26,010 bases of DNA from NCBI GenBank assembly GCA_002478045.1, contig DLLT01000060.1, forward strand, positions 7,336 to 33,345, in the 5' to 3' direction. The notes beneath the pieces are model-generated. The model was not told the DNA's origin. It did not search any database and saw only the letters and a program-made list of their open reading frames with translations. This DNA is from Porphyromonadaceae bacterium UBA7555 (lineage in GTDB: Bacteria > Bacteroidota > Bacteroidia > Bacteroidales > Muribaculaceae). Made by a program: the position numbers and the translations under genes. Positions 23,292-26,010 of this stretch are shown here, piece by piece; positions within the stretch are counted from its first letter, which is position 1, and each line of letters starts with the position of its first letter.

Positions 23292-26010
23292 ATGAAGAAA
23301 ATATCTACACTTCTCGCGATACTTGCCATGGCAATAATCGCGCCCATCAGCGCAGAAGCCACTTGGGGCGGATATAAAATTATGCTCGACCCCGGACACG
23401 GCGGTAGTGACCCCGGTGCTTCCGGTCCCAGCGCCCCGCACGAAGGCGAATTGGCTCTTCGTTGCGCCAACACTATCAAAGATTGGCTCGGTGCCAATGG
23501 CTGTGCTTATCGTTTGACTCGTACAGGCAACTATTTCGTGTCCCTGTCGGCACGTCGCTCGGCATCCGTCAGCTATGACCCCTACATCTTCTGCTCCATC
23601 CACCTCAATGCCTTCAACGGCAGTGCTCATGGTACCGAAACCTGGTACTACTGGTCCGGCGGTAACTCCCGCAACCTCGCCAGCAAGGTACAGGCAACAC
23701 TGGTACAGCAACTCGGACGCACCAACCGTGGCGTAAAACAAAACGGTTGGACCGTAATCACCGGTAGCTCCAACGTGCCCGCCATCTTGACTGAGGCACT
23801 CTTTGTGGACAACCGCACCGAGTGGGATATGATTAACAATAACAGCAAGTCCGGCTACAAGGCTTGGGTCAACGGCCACCTCTATGGCTTCTACGACTTC
23901 GGTACAGGCGTACAGGGTAAATCCCTCAGCCCCAATCCACGCGGCAGCAATACCGGCGGCGGTACCACAACGCCGGCTAACCCCACTGTGACTCTCTCGA
24001 CTAAGAGCCTCCACTTTACTTGCTCCGTAGGAGAAAAACCGTCGCTGAACTTCACTGTCAAAGGCGCAAACCTCTCGGGCAATATCTCGATTGCATCCAG
24101 AACCCCGGGCCGTTTCTCAACCAATGTTACTTCGTTGGGCAAGACCGGTGGTACAGTAACTGTAACATTTAATAATGCCGATAAGGTTGGTACTTACGGC
24201 GAAGGCGGTACGGCCAACAATTATAAGTTCTTGATAGCTGTGACAGCCTCCGGCGTTGCTCGTCAAGAAGTCATCATCACCGCCGAAGTTAAGGCTCCGC
24301 CGCTGAAGCTCGATGAAGGCTGGAACCTCTCCGAAAAGAAAGGCACAAAAGACTCCAAGGGCTATGATGCTTCCAAGATCCGTAACTTCTGCTACAACGA
24401 CGGCAAGCTCTACTGCGTATACAACCACAGCGACATCAAGGTTATTGATGCACAAACCGGTAAAGACCTCGGCAACCTCAACAAGGGTTCGGTTGTGAAC
24501 GGCGGTACTCTGACTCTCTGCGATGTCAAGGTGCTCAACGGACATATCATTGCCTGCAACCTTGCAGCTTCCGGAGATAAACTCCGTATCTACGAATGGG
24601 CCAATGACAATGCTCTGCCGACCCTGGTGCTCGAAACGACAGACTTCCAAGGCGGAAGCCGTCTGGGCGACTGCATCGAGCTTACGGGTACATATCCCTC
24701 CGACTACTGGATTGCCTTCGGTAACGAGAACAACAAGCAAACCCGTATCATCGAGTACCATATGCAGAACGGCAAATGCGTTCAGGCAAAGAACACTCCC
24801 GTATATCGCGAAGATAAGACCACTAACCTCTCGACCCAGGCTACCGTCCGCGCTTACCCGCTGGGTGGCAACTGGTGGATCGATGGTAAGGACAGCTATC
24901 CCACCTATGTAGTTCAAGAAAACGGTAAGGCTTACCGTAAGACATACGTCGATACCGGCGAAAGCTGGGGCTCGAGCCACCACGAATTCTACTGGGGCGG
25001 TCAAAAGTATTCGGCCAACCTAGTATTCAACGGCAAGGAATATATAAAGGGAACCGAGACTATGGATCCCGAAAAGAACTACAAGGGCGCTCGTATGCGT
25101 CTTATCCAAGACCTTAAGGGCGACTTCACACGTATACAACAGGTAGGTGACTTCCCCTCCGGCGGCCTGGGCGACACCAGCCGTAACACCAATGCTACCG
25201 GTGATATCATCGTTCGCACCGATGGTAACAACTGGCTCGAAGCATGGGTACTCTCCACCACCCACGGTATGGCTTACTACGAGCATGGTACTCCTCCCAA
25301 GACCGAAGGCAAGCCCGTGACAAGCAACGATCCTCAGATCTCTGTAGACAAGAGCTCGCTGACCTTCTCTGCAAAACAAGGCAATAAGGAAACTAAAGAG
25401 CTTAAAATCGATGCAGCCAACCTCAAGGGTGTTATCAATGCAACACTCAGCGGCGCCAACGCAGATATGTTCAGCGTATCATCGGCTACACTCAACGCCG
25501 CCGGTACGATCAGCGTAACTTATGCTCCGAAGGCCGAAGGCAACCACACAGCTACCCTGACCCTCTCGTCACAGGGTGCTGCCAACGTCACCGTAGCTCT
25601 GAAGGGTACCGGCGAAGCTATTGTCTCCCTCAAGGAAGACATCGCAGCCAATAAGGAACTACTGAAAACCGAATGGATCTACTCGACCAATAAGAACAAC
25701 ACTCCGAGCTGGACAACGTTCGACGCTTCGAAGTCGGCAAACCGTGATATCGCTCTTATCGGTAACAATCTCTATGTTCTCAATGGTAAGAACTGGGGCG
25801 ATGTATCCGTGAACATCATCAATGCAAAGGAAGGCACGTACAAGGGTACACTCTCCGTTGCTGACCTCGGCAACGCTCTCGGCAAACTCGGAGGCCTCGC
25901 CGTAGCCGACGGCAAGCTCATCGCTTCCAATATCGTTAATGATAAACAAAACCTACGCATATACATCTGGGACAACGATGGTGCCAAACCTCGTGTACTG
26001 GTCCAGAAAG
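23292..26010 (+). CDS. N-acetylmuramoyl-L-alanine amidase (Amidase_3) with Ig-like and propeller-like modules, partial
   Basis: Open from ATG 23292 to the window edge (906 codons, no stop). Signal peptide about 1-23. The Amidase_3 zinc enzyme spans 28-205: LDPGHGGSDPGA with H36, E51 (HEGELAL), CSIHLNAF with H104, and the catalytic Glu E168 (AILTEALFVDN). It would cut the bond between muramic acid and the stem peptide. A Gly/Thr/Pro linker (217-230) leads to an Ig-like domain (about 231-336) and a long beta-rich, propeller-like stretch (about 338-665). A second Ig-like domain (about 683-773) and the beginning of another propeller-like unit follow. The FYDASK... and FDASK...NDGKLYCVYN / GNNLYVLNG elements show that the second half repeats the first. 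The C terminus lies outside the window. Confidence 0.9.
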   Translation, partial: MKKISTLLAILAMAIIAPISAEATWGGYKIMLDPGHGGSDPGASGPSAPHEGELALRCANTIKDWLGANGCAYRLTRTGNYFVSLSARRSASVSYDPYIFCSIHLNAFNGSAHGTETWYYWSGGNSRNLASKVQATLVQQLGRTNRGVKQNGWTVITGSSNVPAILTEALFVDNRTEWDMINNNSKSGYKAWVNGHLYGFYDFGTGVQGKSLSPNPRGSNTGGGTTTPANPTVTLSTKSLHFTCSVGEKPSLNFTVKGANLSGNISIASRTPGRFSTNVTSLGKTGGTVTVTFNNADKVGTYGEGGTANNYKFLIAVTASGVARQEVIITAEVKAPPLKLDEGWNLSEKKGTKDSKGYDASKIRNFCYNDGKLYCVYNHSDIKVIDAQTGKDLGNLNKGSVVNGGTLTLCDVKVLNGHIIACNLAASGDKLRIYEWANDNALPTLVLETTDFQGGSRLGDCIELTGTYPSDYWIAFGNENNKQTRIIEYHMQNGKCVQAKNTPVYREDKTTNLSTQATVRAYPLGGNWWIDGKDSYPTYVVQENGKAYRKTYVDTGESWGSSHHEFYWGGQKYSANLVFNGKEYIKGTETMDPEKNYKGARMRLIQDLKGDFTRIQQVGDFPSGGLGDTSRNTNATGDIIVRTDGNNWLEAWVLSTTHGMAYYEHGTPPKTEGKPVTSNDPQISVDKSSLTFSAKQGNKETKELKIDAANLKGVINATLSGANADMFSVSSATLNAAGTISVTYAPKAEGNHTATLTLSSQGAANVTVALKGTGEAIVSLKEDIAANKELLKTEWIYSTNKNNTPSWTTFDASKSANRDIALIGNNLYVLNGKNWGDVSVNIINAKEGTYKGTLSVADLGNALGKLGGLAVADGKLIASNIVNDKQNLRIYIWDNDGAKPRVLVQK

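Noticed and set aside
22494..24014. 506-codon minus-strand open frame.
   Set aside because: Lies opposite two clear exported proteins (PD40 propeller and amidase) and spans their junction; it has no domain features.

Overview
This 26-kb window looks like ordinary chromosome from a member of the Bacteroidales, with no phage, transposon or CRISPR signature. Three things point there. Upstream regions carry the Bacteroidetes-type promoter (TTTG, about 20 nt, then TAnnTTTG) rather than Shine-Dalgarno-led starts. Secreted proteins include a C-terminal NLQGxRVxxPxxGLYI tail. An ECF sigma gene sits with a VPEGYF-type membrane protein and a Spy-like protein. GC content near 50% and protein style suggest Muribaculaceae (former S24-7) or a close relative; that placement is inference.

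Layout, left to right. A MerR-type regulator (minus) is divergent from alaS (plus), and the two appear to share an overlapping promoter region. A structured leader and promoter precede a 712-residue secreted, internally duplicated Ig-like protein that ends at a strong terminator. A terminator-to-terminator gap holds two inverted arrays of 9-bp repeats. A minus-strand unit follows: ECF sigma factor, putative anti-sigma partner, Spy/CpxP-like periplasmic protein. Divergent from it is a plus-strand cluster of four small secreted proteins or lipoproteins (7928-9950), at least three of them clearly related to each other. I recognise no function for this cluster, and it is the most novel-looking part of the window.

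From 10031 to 18894 all genes are on the minus strand: cstA, PHP phosphatase, C11 (clostripain-like) lipoprotein peptidase and an MscS channel with an unusual charged insertion. Below a GC-rich hairpin come a TonB-dependent receptor and a GT39/ArnT-like membrane glycosyltransferase. A 2x[4Fe-4S] ferredoxin (plus) and fabD (minus) converge on one bidirectional terminator. fabD and tatA diverge from a perfect 13-bp inverted repeat that contains both -7 boxes, and tatA-tatC form a minimal Tat translocase operon.

A long (about 290 nt), apparently structured leader then precedes a TolB/PD40 propeller protein. It is followed 9 bp later by a zinc amidase (Amidase_3) with long C-terminal Ig-like and propeller-like modules, which runs off the window edge. 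The window thus mixes housekeeping functions (alaS, fabD, tat, ferredoxin) with envelope and secreted functions (cell-wall amidase, outer-membrane receptor, surface protease, lipoproteins, envelope-stress-type sigma unit).
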